A stretch of DNA of 64,000 nucleotides from Acidimicrobiales bacterium (GCA_041394265.1 JAWKIO010000005.1:4526001-4590000); one strand, 5' to 3'. Counted from the stretch's first letter, positions 42,636 to 52,181 are shown. Made by a program: numbers and translations. Notes: generated from the sequence alone by a model not told the origin.

Positions 42636-44198
42636 CTAGTTCACGGCTCGGTCGCGGCCGGCCCAGTACGGCTTGCGCAGCTCGACCTTCAAGATCTTGC
42701 CCGAGGGGTTCCGAGGGATCTCCTCGATGCGTTCAACTCGGGCAGGGAGCTTGAACCGAGCCAGCCGCTCGGCGCAATGAGCGATGATGTCGTCCTCGGA
42801 GGGGTCCTCGCCCGGCTTGGGGATGATGAGTGCCAGCGGCGACTCGCCCCACCGATCGCTCGGGATCCCGATGACCGCAACATCGGCGACGCCGGGGTGC
42901 GCCATGATCGCGTTCTCGATCTCGGCCGGATAGATGTTCTCACCGCCCGACACGATCATGTCCTTCACTCGGTCGTGGATGAAGAGATAGCCGTCGTTCA
43001 CGTAGCCGGCGTCGCCGGTGCGGAACCACCCGAGACCCTCGTCGTCTCGACCTTCGGGGAAGACCTCGTCGGTCGCCGCCGTGTTCCGCCAGTAGCCCTT
43101 CATGTTCTGGTTGGTCCGGACCCAGATCTCACCAACCTCGCCGTCGGCCACGTCGCCGCCGTCCTCGCCGACGATGCGCAGCTCGACCCCGCCGACCGGT
43201 TTGCCGGCGGAGCGCAGCAGGTTGGCCCTCGGCCCTGACGGATCGTGATCCTCGGCCGGGAGCCAGGTGACGACACCGGTGGTCTCGGTCAGACCGTAGG
43301 CCTGGGCGTGCGGGCACTTGAGGAGCGCCATCGACGAGACCAGAACTTCTTCGGTGATGGGGGACGCGCCGTAGAAGATGTACTCGAGCGAGGAGAAGTC
43401 GACATCGGATGCGCCGGGGATCATCGGCAGCACTTGGAGCAGTGCCGGAACGAAGAACCCGGTGGTGACACCATGGCCCGGAATGTCGGCCAGCATGCGT
43501 GCCGGGTCGACGTCGCGGTGAACCACGTTGGTGCCGCCGTTGGCCAGACCGATGATGGCGACGCCACTCCCACCAATGTGGAACAGCGGCAGCACATGAA
43601 GGACCACGCTCTTCGCGCTCATCCCGATCATGGCGCTCAGCGGCTCGATGATGGCACCGAGATTGCGATTGCTGATCTCGGCGCCCTTTGGCAGGCCGGT
43701 GGTGCCCGAGGTGTAGAGCTGCACGGCCGTGTCGTCGATGGCAGTGGGATACCCGGGATCGGAGGTGGGCTGTCCGTCGATCAAGTCGGCGTAGGTGCGA
43801 TGTGCCGAGTCACCGCCGACGGCGACGATCAACGGTTGGCGTGGAAGGTCCATCTTGGCGATGTGGTCGAGGAACTCGGCCTCGACCAGGACCACCTTGG
43901 CCTCGGCATTGTCGAGGATGTACGCCATCTCCGGTGGCGCGAGTCGCCAATTCACTGCCACCGTGACCGCGTTGACCTTGGCCGCACCGAAGAGCAGCGT
44001 GAAGTACTCGGGGATGTTCTTGCCGACGTACCCCACCCGATCCTGGGAGCCGACTCCCGCCTCGACCAGCGCATTGGCGACCTGCGAGCTCTCGGCGTCG
44101 AGCTCGGCGTACGTCAACGTCCGGTCGTCACAGATCAGCGCCGATTTGTCGGGCCGCTCCGTCGCCTGGGTGCGAGCGATTTCGGCAAGGCTGAACAT
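42636..44198 (-). CDS. Fatty-acyl/carboxylic acid-CoA ligase (FadD-like)
   Basis: A 520-residue adenylate-forming enzyme. P-loop YTSGTTGLPKG, motif YGLTETTGVVTW, the hinge FRTGDAGYVNDGYLFIHDRVKDMI and the catalytic Lys in PSGKILKVELR are all present. It activates a carboxylic acid as the CoA thioester, probably for fatty acid or ring-degradation use. It could be FadD3-like (steroid) given flavoenzymes ten kilobases away, but that is speculation. The C-terminus ends 106 bases from the USP gene. Confidence 0.88.
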   Translation of the reverse strand: MFSLAEIARTQATERPDKSALICDDRTLTYAELDAESSQVANALVEAGVGSQDRVGYVGKNIPEYFTLLFGAAKVNAVTVAVNWRLAPPEMAYILDNAEAKVVLVEAEFLDHIAKMDLPRQPLIVAVGGDSAHRTYADLIDGQPTSDPGYPTAIDDTAVQLYTSGTTGLPKGAEISNRNLGAIIEPLSAMIGMSAKSVVLHVLPLFHIGGSGVAIIGLANGGTNVVHRDVDPARMLADIPGHGVTTGFFVPALLQVLPMIPGASDVDFSSLEYIFYGASPITEEVLVSSMALLKCPHAQAYGLTETTGVVTWLPAEDHDPSGPRANLLRSAGKPVGGVELRIVGEDGGDVADGEVGEIWVRTNQNMKGYWRNTAATDEVFPEGRDDEGLGWFRTGDAGYVNDGYLFIHDRVKDMIVSGGENIYPAEIENAIMAHPGVADVAVIGIPSDRWGESPLALIIPKPGEDPSEDDIIAHCAERLARFKLPARVERIEEIPRNPSGKILKVELRKPYWAGRDRAVN

Positions 44199-44373
44199 CG
44201 GTGGACTCCTCCGTCGGTGTCATGGAACGCGATCGGCTCGATCGCCGGCCGCTCATGGTCGGCGGCAGCGCCCCAGTTGAGCAGGTCGGAGTGGCATTCG
44301 CCACACCACCGGGCGGAGTCGTCGAGCAGGATCGAAGAAGCCGTGCCGATCGAGGCCGTTGTACGGTCGCGAG

Positions 44374-44610
44374 ATGAAGACGATGACATGCAAACAGCTG
44401 GGCGGACCGTGCGATCACGAGTTGCGGGGTGCAACCGCCGATGAGGTGATCAACCTCCAGGATCAGCATCTGAAGGATGCGGTCGCCGCAGGTGACACCT
44501 CGCACGCCGAGGCAGCAGCGGCCATGAAGGGACGCTGGAAGCGGCCGGTGTCCGGCATGAAGTGGTACAAGAACACGAAGCGGGCCTTCGCCGACCTGCC
44601 CGAGAACTGA
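44374..44610 (+). CDS. Small conserved protein, DUF1059-like
   Basis: 78 residues. MKTMTCKQLGGPCDHELRG and ATADEVINLQDQHLKDA resemble the compact DUF1059 fold, whose function is unknown; Cys6 and Cys13 could bind a metal. TACGGT six bases before ATG 44374 suggests a leaderless transcript. Convergent with the YdeI-like gene ending at 44632. Confidence 0.7.
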   Translation: MKTMTCKQLGGPCDHELRGATADEVINLQDQHLKDAVAAGDTSHAEAAAAMKGRWKRPVSGMKWYKNTKRAFADLPEN

Positions 44611-44631
44611 CCCGCGCCGGCGTCGCCCGGG

Positions 44632-45207
44632 TCAGCGGTCGCGGAAACCCTTGCCGGCCAGGATCTTTGGGGCGTACTTCTCGACCCGAGCCTCGCGGGT
44701 CTTGGCCTGTTTGGCGTCGGCGATCATGAGGTTGTATTCGCGTTGGCGACCGGGCGTGAGCCCTTCGAACGCGGCGCGAAAGTCGTCATCGTTGTCGATG
44801 CGTTGCTGCAGCTCGTCGCAGAAGACGACCTCGGGTGCTGGCTCCACTTCGAGCCCTGCGGCCTCGACATCGATCGCCTCCTCGACGTACGCCGCCACGG
44901 TGTCGGCCAGCTGCCGCACGTCGTCGACCGACCGGAAGGTCAGTCGCATCGCCGACCGGGAGTTCGGGCCCTGCGATTCGAGGATGCCCTGAGGGTCCTC
45001 GAGCAGCGCGCCCTTGAAGAACATCAGCGCCAGGAAGTCCTTCATCTCCTGCATGATCGCGATGTTCTTGCCGTCGTGGCTGTAGCAGGGCTTGCCCCAC
45101 TTGATCTCCTCGTCGAGGCCACAGCCAAGCAGCGTGGGGCGTAGCTCGGCCATCTCGTCGGGCCACTTCGTCGACCGTGCGATATAGGCATCGACCTTGG
45201 CGCTCAT
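44632..45207 (-). CDS. YdeI/OmpD-associated family protein (DUF1801 domain)
   Basis: 191 residues. The first 120 match the DUF1801 fold (EEIKWGKPCYSHDGKNI, FLALMFFKGALLEDP), the last 65 the YdeI bacteriocin-protection helical part (LTPGRQREYNLMIADAKQAKTREARVEK). Function is not well defined; some members are linked to resistance to cationic peptides. ATG 45207 has GGAG six bases upstream; an eight-residue upstream extension is rejected. Confidence 0.75.
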   Translation of the reverse strand: MSAKVDAYIARSTKWPDEMAELRPTLLGCGLDEEIKWGKPCYSHDGKNIAIMQEMKDFLALMFFKGALLEDPQGILESQGPNSRSAMRLTFRSVDDVRQLADTVAAYVEEAIDVEAAGLEVEPAPEVVFCDELQQRIDNDDDFRAAFEGLTPGRQREYNLMIADAKQAKTREARVEKYAPKILAGKGFRDR

Positions 45208-45280
45208 GTGGTGCTCCGTTCCGCTCGGCATCGGGCCGGCCGCTCGTTGACGCAGGTTAGCGCTGAGGCCCGAATCGCAA

Positions 45281-46147
45281 TCAACCGATGGCGTGCGTGG
45301 AGTGGCTGATCATCGCATCGACGATCAGCGGCCACAGCGGCTTCGGCAGGTCGTGACCCATGTCGGACAGCATGAGTAGGTTGGCGCCGGGCACCAGCTC
45401 GGCGGTGCGCTCGCCGCCAGACGGCAGGATCAGCGTGTCATCACGACCGTGGATGACCAGGGTCGGGGTCTGCAGCTTGCGCAGCCCCTCGGCCCGATCG
45501 CCCGACGCCCGGATGGCAGCGGTCTGACGAGCGAGTCCCTCTGGGTAGTACATGCGATCGAACGATGCGCCGGCCTGCGCAGCGACGGCATCGTCGTCGA
45601 CGTAGCGCTTGCTGCCGAAGATGTGCCGGGACGAGACCGCTCGTTCGATGAACGCCGAGCGTTCCGACGGTTGCGGTGACCGAAGTGCCGCCATGGCTTC
45701 GGGCGCCGATTGGAAGTAGTCGGGTTCGCCGGTGGTCGACATGATCGAGGTGAGGGTCGCCACCCGGTCGGGATGGTCGATCGCCATCTGCTGCACGATC
45801 ATGCCGCCCATCGACGAGCCGGCAATGTGGGCCTTGTCGACACCGAGATGATCGAGCAACCCGACCGCATCGAGCGCAAAGGTCGACAGGTCGTAGGGCG
45901 CCTGTGCGGTACCGGCGCCGATGGCCGCGAGGTCGACGTCGATCCCGTCGAGGTGCGTGGAGAGGCCGACGTCGCGGTTGTCGAAGCTGATCACGAACCG
46001 GCCGCGCTCCGCCAGTGCCTCACGGAAGCCGTCGAACCATCCGAGGATCTGCGACGAGAAGCCATTCACCAACAGCAGTGCCGGATCGGCTGGGTCGCCG
46101 TGGGTTTCGTAATAGAGCTCGATGTCGTTCGATGGTGCGATGGGCAT
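45281..46147 (-). CDS. Alpha/beta hydrolase, TesB/haloperoxidase-like
   Basis: 288 residues. Ser112 in AGSSMGGMIVQQ is the nucleophile, Asp in HGRDDTLILP and His in SDMGHDLPKP complete the triad, and LLLVNGFSSQILGWF includes the oxyanion strand. Similar proteins include the PcaD and haloperoxidase groups. Substrate is unknown. It is divergent from the biotin carboxylase gene, with 161 bases between. Confidence 0.78.
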   Translation of the reverse strand: MPIAPSNDIELYYETHGDPADPALLLVNGFSSQILGWFDGFREALAERGRFVISFDNRDVGLSTHLDGIDVDLAAIGAGTAQAPYDLSTFALDAVGLLDHLGVDKAHIAGSSMGGMIVQQMAIDHPDRVATLTSIMSTTGEPDYFQSAPEAMAALRSPQPSERSAFIERAVSSRHIFGSKRYVDDDAVAAQAGASFDRMYYPEGLARQTAAIRASGDRAEGLRKLQTPTLVIHGRDDTLILPSGGERTAELVPGANLLMLSDMGHDLPKPLWPLIVDAMISHSTHAIG

Positions 46148-46308
46148 GCCGCAGCTTGCTCCAGTGCCGCCGATGCTGGCAACTGAGGTCACGGGCAGGG
46201 TCGTCGATGTTCGATCGCGCGGTCTCGTGGGTGCGGCGCGGTTTGGAGACCGAGCAGTCGTACGGCAATCGTGGGGGCTGCAACACACGCCCCATGCCAG
46301 GAGTCCCC

Positions 46309-49300
46309 ATGCAACGCGTCCTGATCGCCAACCGCGGCGAGATCGCGATCCGAATCGCCCACGCCGCAGCCGGACTCGGGCTCGAATCGGTATCGATCGC
46401 ACCGCCCGCCGATGCCGACGCGCTGCACACGAGGATGACGACCGACACGCTGGTGCTACCCCAACCGGGCGATCCGGTGAGCGCCTATCTCGACATCGAT
46501 GCGGTGCTCCAGGCCGCACACGACGCCGGCTGCGACGCCGTGCATCCCGGCTACGGCTTCCTGTCGGAGAATCCGGAGTTCGCCCGACGATGCGCACAGG
46601 TGGGCATCACCTTCATCGGGCCACCATCGGAGGCGCTGGCCCTCTTCGGTGACAAGGTCACCGCCCGAACGCTGGCTGAGTCGCTCGGCATCCCGGTCGT
46701 CCCAGGAAGCGCGAAGGCCGCAGCCACTTCGGAGGACGCCGCATTGGTCGCCGAGGCGATCGGCTATCCGGTCATGCTCAAGGCCGCAGCGGGCGGCGGT
46801 GGTCGCGGCATGCGCACCGTGCACCGCACCGAAGACATGCCCGAGGCCTTCGAACGCTCGAGCAGCGAGGCTCGGGCGGCGTTCGGCAACGGTGCGTTGT
46901 TCGTCGAGCGACTCGTTGTCGACCCGAGACACGTCGAGGTCCAGATCATGGCGGACGCCTCCGGCACGATCGTCCACTTCTACGACCGCGACTGCTCCGT
47001 CCAGCAACGGAACCAGAAGGTCGTCGAGATCGCGCCAGCGCCCAACCTCGGCGACGACCTGCGGGCCACGATCCACCGACATGCGGTCGAACTCGTCGGC
47101 GCCGCCGACTACCGGAACGCGGGCACGGTCGAGTTCCTCGTCGAGCCGTCGACCGGGGCGCACTACTTCATCGAGTGCAATCCCCGGATCCAGGTCGAAC
47201 ATACGGTCACCGAGCAGGTGATGGGCGTCGACCTGGTGCAGACACAGTTCCTGATCGCACAGGGAGCAACCCTCGACTCGCTCGGCTTGGGATCGCAGGA
47301 GGCGATCGGGTCTCCCCGGGGCTGGTCGATCCAGACCCGGGTGGTGGCGACCGGCGCCGGCACGATCTCCGGCTACCGCGAACCGTCGGGACCAGGGGTC
47401 CGGGTCGACGGCTCGGCGTATCCGGGTCTCACCCCTCCGCCCCACTTCGATCCGCTGATTGCGAAGTTGATCACCTCGACCAACGGCGGAACGCTCGAGG
47501 CGGCCGCCGAGCAGACGAGGCGGGCCCTCGCCGGCTTCCACATCGGTGGCCTGCCCACCAACCTCGGCCAGCTCGATGCGATCCTGGCGCACGACTCGGT
47601 ACGCGCCGGCGACGCCCGCACCACACTCGTGGCCACCGCCGACGGGCTGACGGCAAGCGCAGCGGTGCCTCGTACGGCCCTCACCGAGCTGTTCGAATCT
47701 CGGGCAGCCCCAACGACCAGTGCCTCCGGCCCGGCGAGTGGGCCAACGCGCACCCTGCCGGTCGAGTCGGGCCATGAGGCCGTGGCGTGTCCCATGTCCG
47801 GGTCGGTGATCGACGTGACCGTGTCGATCGGCGACGCCGTCGCTGCGGGCCAGACGTTGCTCGTGGTGACGGCGATGAAGATGGAAACACTCATCACGGC
47901 CCCATGCGCAGGCACGATCGTCTCGCTGGCCGACGTCACAGCGGGCGACTCGGTCGCCCTCGGTGACGTGCTGGCGGTTGTCGCACCCGGAGAAGGCAGT
48001 GGTCACGGTGACACGCCGAGCGGCGAGAACACCTGGGCACCGACGCTCGACGACGTTGCGACGCTGCAGCGCCTCGCTCACGAGCGGCTCGGCCACGACT
48101 CCGACGATCCCGGCGTGGTCCGACAGCGTTCCCGCAACAAGCTGACCTGCCGGGAGCGGATCGATCTGCTGCTCGACGACGGCTCGTTCCGTGAGGTCGG
48201 GAGCATCGCCGGGTTTGCGTCCTACGGCGAGTACGGCGACATCGACGCCTTCACGCCCGCCAACATGGTGGGCGGGCACGGTCTGATCGAGGGGCGCAAT
48301 GCCATCGTCTGCGCCGACGACTTCACGTCTCGCGGTGGCCACGCCGACGGCGCCATCGGGGCGAAGAGCACCTATCTCGACCGGCTCTCGATCGAGCTGC
48401 TGCAGCCGTCGATCCGTCTCCTCGACGGCTCGAGCGGTGGCGGCAGTGTGGCGGCAATGTTGCCGAAGCAGAAGTCCGACGGCGAGAGCAAGGCCCAGGA
48501 GAGCAGCGGGGCGATCAAAGCCGGGCGACCTCGGGTCAGCGGCGGTGGCGGCTCGTTCTTGCCCGGCCATCTCGGGAGTTCGATGTACGCCCGGCAGCTC
48601 GCCACCGTTCCGGTGGTGAACATGCTCCTCGGCAGCGTGGTCGGGATCGGTGCGGCCAAAGCCGTGCTCGGCCACTTCTCGGTCATGGTGCGAGACATCT
48701 CCCAGCTGTTCGTTGCCGGGCCGCCGGTCGTGAGCCACGCCATGGGATACGACGTGACGAAGGAGGACCTCGGCGACTGGCGGATCCACTGCCGCAACGG
48801 GTCGGTCGACAATCTGGCCGAGTCGGAGGAGGAAGCGGCCGAGATGACCCGCCGCTTCCTGTCGTACCTACCGTCGAGTGTGTACGAGGCACCACCGGTG
48901 GTCCCGCCGTCGTCGGCAGACCCGGCTGATCGGCGTGACGACGAGCTCTTCACCATCGTGCCCCGCAACCGAACCACGACCTTCGACATCCGGCGGGCCA
49001 TTCGCTTGCTCGCCGACAAGGACTCGTTCTTCGAGATCGGTTCGCTGTGGGGAACCGACCAAGTCGTCGGTTTCGCCCGGTTCAACGGGCACCCGATGGG
49101 GATCGTGGCGTCGGACAGCCGCCACGTCAACGGCGGCGCACTCACCGCCGACGGGTGCGACAAGCTGACTCGCCATCTCGACCTGTGCGACCTCTTCCAC
49201 GTGCCCGTGCTCAACCTCGTCGACAACCCCGGGTTCGCGGTTGGCATCGAGCACGAGATCAACGGCACGATCCGCAAAGGTGCGACGTGGATGATCGCGG

Positions 49301-49692
49301 CGGCCCAGTCGACGGTGCCGATGTTCACCGTGCTCATGCGGCGTAGCTTCGGCGTCGCCGGCAACAACTACGCGACGCCGCGCTCGGCGGCGACGGTGCG
49401 GGTGGCCTGGCCGTCGGCCGACGTCGGTGGCATCCCACCCGAGGGCGGGATCGAGGCGGCATACAAGCGACAGCTGGCCGAGGCCGACGATCCCGCTGCG
49501 CTTCGAGCCGATCTCGAAGCTCGGATCGAGAGCGTGCGGGGCCCCGTCGGTCCGCTGAACCGATTCGAGCTCGAGGAGATGATCGACCCGCGCGACACAC
49601 GACGCCTGATCTGCGAGTGGCTGCCCGGTGCGTACCGAATGATCAATTTGCCGGCGAACCTGACCCCGCGGTCGATCGAATATCGCCCCTGA
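46309..49692 (+). CDS. Single-chain acyl-CoA carboxylase (biotin carboxylase, carrier and carboxyltransferase)
   Basis: 1127 residues. Biotin carboxylase is at about 1-445 (VLIANRGEIAIRI, GGGGRGMR, FIECNPRIQVEHTVTEQV), a biotin carrier with VVTAMKMET (Lys524) at about 490-560, and carboxyltransferase beta and alpha at about 580-1120 (GGHGLIEGRNAI, FNGHPMGIVASD, VDNPGFAVGIEHE). Start by AGGAG five bases before ATG 46309. Layout and length match the long-chain acyl-CoA carboxylase described from Mycobacterium, a homohexamer carboxylating acyl-CoAs. Acetyl- or propionyl-CoA use is possible. It stands alone, without subunit genes. Confidence 0.88.
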   Translation: MQRVLIANRGEIAIRIAHAAAGLGLESVSIAPPADADALHTRMTTDTLVLPQPGDPVSAYLDIDAVLQAAHDAGCDAVHPGYGFLSENPEFARRCAQVGITFIGPPSEALALFGDKVTARTLAESLGIPVVPGSAKAAATSEDAALVAEAIGYPVMLKAAAGGGGRGMRTVHRTEDMPEAFERSSSEARAAFGNGALFVERLVVDPRHVEVQIMADASGTIVHFYDRDCSVQQRNQKVVEIAPAPNLGDDLRATIHRHAVELVGAADYRNAGTVEFLVEPSTGAHYFIECNPRIQVEHTVTEQVMGVDLVQTQFLIAQGATLDSLGLGSQEAIGSPRGWSIQTRVVATGAGTISGYREPSGPGVRVDGSAYPGLTPPPHFDPLIAKLITSTNGGTLEAAAEQTRRALAGFHIGGLPTNLGQLDAILAHDSVRAGDARTTLVATADGLTASAAVPRTALTELFESRAAPTTSASGPASGPTRTLPVESGHEAVACPMSGSVIDVTVSIGDAVAAGQTLLVVTAMKMETLITAPCAGTIVSLADVTAGDSVALGDVLAVVAPGEGSGHGDTPSGENTWAPTLDDVATLQRLAHERLGHDSDDPGVVRQRSRNKLTCRERIDLLLDDGSFREVGSIAGFASYGEYGDIDAFTPANMVGGHGLIEGRNAIVCADDFTSRGGHADGAIGAKSTYLDRLSIELLQPSIRLLDGSSGGGSVAAMLPKQKSDGESKAQESSGAIKAGRPRVSGGGGSFLPGHLGSSMYARQLATVPVVNMLLGSVVGIGAAKAVLGHFSVMVRDISQLFVAGPPVVSHAMGYDVTKEDLGDWRIHCRNGSVDNLAESEEEAAEMTRRFLSYLPSSVYEAPPVVPPSSADPADRRDDELFTIVPRNRTTTFDIRRAIRLLADKDSFFEIGSLWGTDQVVGFARFNGHPMGIVASDSRHVNGGALTADGCDKLTRHLDLCDLFHVPVLNLVDNPGFAVGIEHEINGTIRKGATWMIAAAQSTVPMFTVLMRRSFGVAGNNYATPRSAATVRVAWPSADVGGIPPEGGIEAAYKRQLAEADDPAALRADLEARIESVRGPVGPLNRFELEEMIDPRDTRRLICEWLPGAYRMINLPANLTPRSIEYRP

Positions 49693-49780
49693 ACCACGAG
49701 GGCGTCGGCGCTCGGCGGCCGTGTCGAGCAGGCGGCGACTAGCGTGTTCAACGCACGATCGGTTGATGGGAGGGGGAGCG

Positions 49781-50608
49781 GTGGAGGAACGATTCGGTCC
49801 CGCGGCGATGGCGATCCTGGCCGGCAACCTCGCCGAGTTGGCCGACCTGGTCACCGCCGATGCGGAGCTCATCACCCGGCCATCGGCCGTGAGCCACCCG
49901 TCCTTGCTCCAGTTCGTCGCCTGCGAGGCGGCACAGCTACCGGACCCGGCTGGCGCAGCTCGTGTGCTGGTCGCGGCCGGTGCCGAGTTGCAGGGGCCGC
50001 TCGTCGCCGCCGCCGGCTGCGGGTCGTTCGCTGTGGTCGACGTGCTTCTCGATGCCGGTGCCGACATCGACGGCGGCGACCTCGCAGCCACCACGTCGTG
50101 GACACCACTCGACGAGGCGCTGTACTGGTCGAACGCCGACATGGCTCAGGTGCTCCTGGATCGCGGTGCCGGCATTCGCGCGCTCAGTACGGCGGCGGGA
50201 CTTGGCGACCTCGGCGCCATCGCGGCGTGCTTCGACGCCACCGGCAACCTCACTGCCGCGGCTGGCCGGATCGGCTCGCCGTTCGCCGAGACCGTGCCAC
50301 TCGACCGTGCGGACGAGCGACAGTCGGTCCTCGACCACGCCTTCGTGATGGCGGCCGACTGTGGCCGGCGGGCAGCAGCGGCCGACCTCCTCGAACGCGG
50401 CGCCAACATCGACGCCGTACCTCCCGGATTTCACTGGCGAGGCACCGCCCTCCACGCTGCCGCCGCCTCGGGTGATGCCGACCTCGTTCGCTGGCTGCTC
50501 GAGCACGGTGCCGACCCCACGATCACCGACGGCATGGTCGGCGCCGACGCCGCCGGGTGGGCTCGTCACCACGGCCACGACCATCTGGTCGACCTTCTCA
50601 CTCCCTGA
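49781..50608 (+). CDS. Ankyrin-repeat protein
   Basis: 275 residues with six or so ankyrin-like repeats in helix-turn-helix series; the clearest are TSWTPLDEALYWSNADMAQVLLDRG, and GTALHAAAASGDADLVRWLLEHGADP near the C-terminus. The start is GTG 49781 after the strong GGGAGGGGGAG; an upstream ATG 49766 lies inside the ribosome-site region. No other domain or signal peptide. Likely a protein-binding scaffold. It is followed by the inverted repeat array at 50641. Confidence 0.75.
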   Translation: MEERFGPAAMAILAGNLAELADLVTADAELITRPSAVSHPSLLQFVACEAAQLPDPAGAARVLVAAGAELQGPLVAAAGCGSFAVVDVLLDAGADIDGGDLAATTSWTPLDEALYWSNADMAQVLLDRGAGIRALSTAAGLGDLGAIAACFDATGNLTAAAGRIGSPFAETVPLDRADERQSVLDHAFVMAADCGRRAAAADLLERGANIDAVPPGFHWRGTALHAAAASGDADLVRWLLEHGADPTITDGMVGADAAGWARHHGHDHLVDLLTP

Positions 50609-50640
50609 CGCTGGTGGTGGCGCCCGGGACATCACCCCCC

Positions 50641-50752
50641 CCCGTTCTGTGCGTCAGAGTCACCGCCATTCCCGTTCTGTGCGTCAAAGTTCCCGCAGCC
50701 GACGCGTTTGACGCACAGAACGGATCAGGCGACGTGTTTGACGCACAGAACG
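50641..50752. repeat. Four-copy inverted repeat array, core CGTTCTGTGCGTCAAA
   Basis: Copies A (50643-50658, one base changed, CAGA) and B (50673-50688) run rightward; C (50707-50722) and D (50737-50752) are their reverse complement TTTGACGCACAGAACG. A and B are 30 bases apart, as are C and D, B and C 34. B and C can pair as a 16-bp perfect hairpin with 18-base loop, A and D outside them with one mismatch. A nine-C run (50635-50643) precedes. It lies in the 219-base gap between the ankyrin gene and the GYD-like gene, whose ribosome site is 60 bases on. Confidence 0.9.
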
Positions 50753-50827
50753 TTCTCGGACGTTCGACCCTGGTCCGGTGCCGATGTGGTTCGTACGGTG
50801 GGAGGAGAGCTGAACGAAGGAGCCGTC

Positions 50828-51142
50828 ATGACACGTTTCTTGGGCATGTTGAAGGTTTCGTCCGAGGAGGCAGCAAAGATGGTCAAGGACGGGCCCGTCG
50901 CTCGGCGGTCCTATCTCGAGCATCTCGTCCATCACGTGCACGGTGAGATCGAAGGCATGTGGCTCACCGATGTCGGCGACTGGGATGTCGTGCTGTTGCT
51001 CGACATGAAGGAAGGGTCGAGTGCTGGCGGTGCTGCCGCAACCCTCGCCCGCCGAGCGGCGGGCATGACGGTTGCCGAGCGCTGGATCGAACTGGTCGAC
51101 GTCGACGATGTGCAGGCGGCGTTGTCGACGATGGCCGGGTAG
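50828..51142 (+). CDS. GYD-domain-like small protein
   Basis: 104 residues, ferredoxin-like alpha/beta fold similar to the GYD family: RFLGMLKVSSEEAAKMVKDG and RRSYLEHLVHHVHGEIEGMWL then GDWDVVLLLDM. Function of this family is unknown. AAGGAG is six bases before ATG 50828, and the inverted repeat array lies upstream, so it may be controlled by it. The next gene starts 98 bases after. Confidence 0.65.
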   Translation: MTRFLGMLKVSSEEAAKMVKDGPVARRSYLEHLVHHVHGEIEGMWLTDVGDWDVVLLLDMKEGSSAGGAAATLARRAAGMTVAERWIELVDVDDVQAALSTMAG

Positions 51143-51240
51143 GTCGACGCCAGCAGGGTCGCGAGCTGCTCGATCGTGTTCGCGGGACTGCTCGGGCGCT
51201 GGGCAAGACACCCGCCGGACGGCTGATCCACAATGGCGGG

Positions 51241-52065
51241 GTGACACCTTCCTACTCGCCGATCGTCGACGCCCATGTGCACCTGAAGCCCGGCAAGTTG
51301 GGCCACGCCATCCGCGCCTTCTTCGAGGCCAACATCGGTGACCAACTCCAGTACCCATTGGACCACCGGATCGTGCTCGACACCCTCGCCTCCGAGGGAG
51401 TCGACACCGTGTGGAACCTGCCCTACGCGCACAAGCCGGGGATGGCCGCCGCACTCAATCGCGACATGATCGCCACCTCAGCGACGTTCGCCGATCATCC
51501 GGTGACCGTGATCCCCGGCTGCACCGTGCACCCCGACGACCCCGACCCGGCGGCCGATCTCGAAGTGGCGGCACGCGCTGGAGCCCGGGTCCTCAAGCTG
51601 CACTGCTCGGTCGGCAACTACGAGGTCGACGATCCAAGGCTGTCCGGCACGCTCGACGCGGCAGGCGCATTCGGCCTGCCCGTGGTCGTGCACGCCGGCC
51701 ATGCCGTCAGCGGGATGACCGGGGCCGACGAGCTCGCACCGATCGGGCGGGCGGCCGCCGATCACCCCGACACCATCCTGGTGCTGGCCCACTTCGGTCA
51801 TGCTGCTGCCAACGACGCGGTGCCCTACCTCGATCGGCATGCCAACCTCTATGCCGATCTGACACCGGTGGTCCACTCCCAGGTCGACATCGGCGTCGAG
51901 CTACTTGCCCGATACGCCGATCGGATCCTGCTCGGGAGCGACGCCCCGAATACCGGTTGCCGGGTCGGCACGCTGATCGAGCGAGTGGTCACGAGCGGCA
52001 TCGACGAAGCTGGCGTCGCTGCCATCCTCGGCGGCAACGCCCGTCGCCTCGTACCCGTCGACTGA
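51241..52065 (+). CDS. Metal-dependent amidohydrolase (TIM barrel)
   Basis: 274 residues of the amidohydrolase 2 family. VDAHVHLK (His12, His14) begins the metal site, VLKLHCSVG and VVVHAGHA give further ligands, and LLGSDAPNTG holds the catalytic Asp. Members decarboxylate or hydrolyse aromatic and lactone acids. No typical ribosome site precedes GTG 51241, but the VDAHVH motif so near the start supports it. Next gene starts 116 bases later. Confidence 0.78.
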   Translation: MTPSYSPIVDAHVHLKPGKLGHAIRAFFEANIGDQLQYPLDHRIVLDTLASEGVDTVWNLPYAHKPGMAAALNRDMIATSATFADHPVTVIPGCTVHPDDPDPAADLEVAARAGARVLKLHCSVGNYEVDDPRLSGTLDAAGAFGLPVVVHAGHAVSGMTGADELAPIGRAAADHPDTILVLAHFGHAAANDAVPYLDRHANLYADLTPVVHSQVDIGVELLARYADRILLGSDAPNTGCRVGTLIERVVTSGIDEAGVAAILGGNARRLVPVD

Positions 52066-52181
52066 CGCTGCGACCGATCGGCCGGCGATTTGTCGATCGG
52101 ACCCGGGTCGAACACGATGGGCGGCAATTCCTTGCTGCCGGCGCCTCGAACCGGCGCCCCGACCGAATCGGAAGCCACATC

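Noticed and set aside
46456..48789. 777-residue open frame antisense to the carboxylase
   Set aside because: Shadow of the codon bias of the acyl-CoA carboxylase; no domain in it.
50641..50752. CRISPR array
   Set aside because: Only four repeats, two in each orientation, with short regular spacing and no cas genes.
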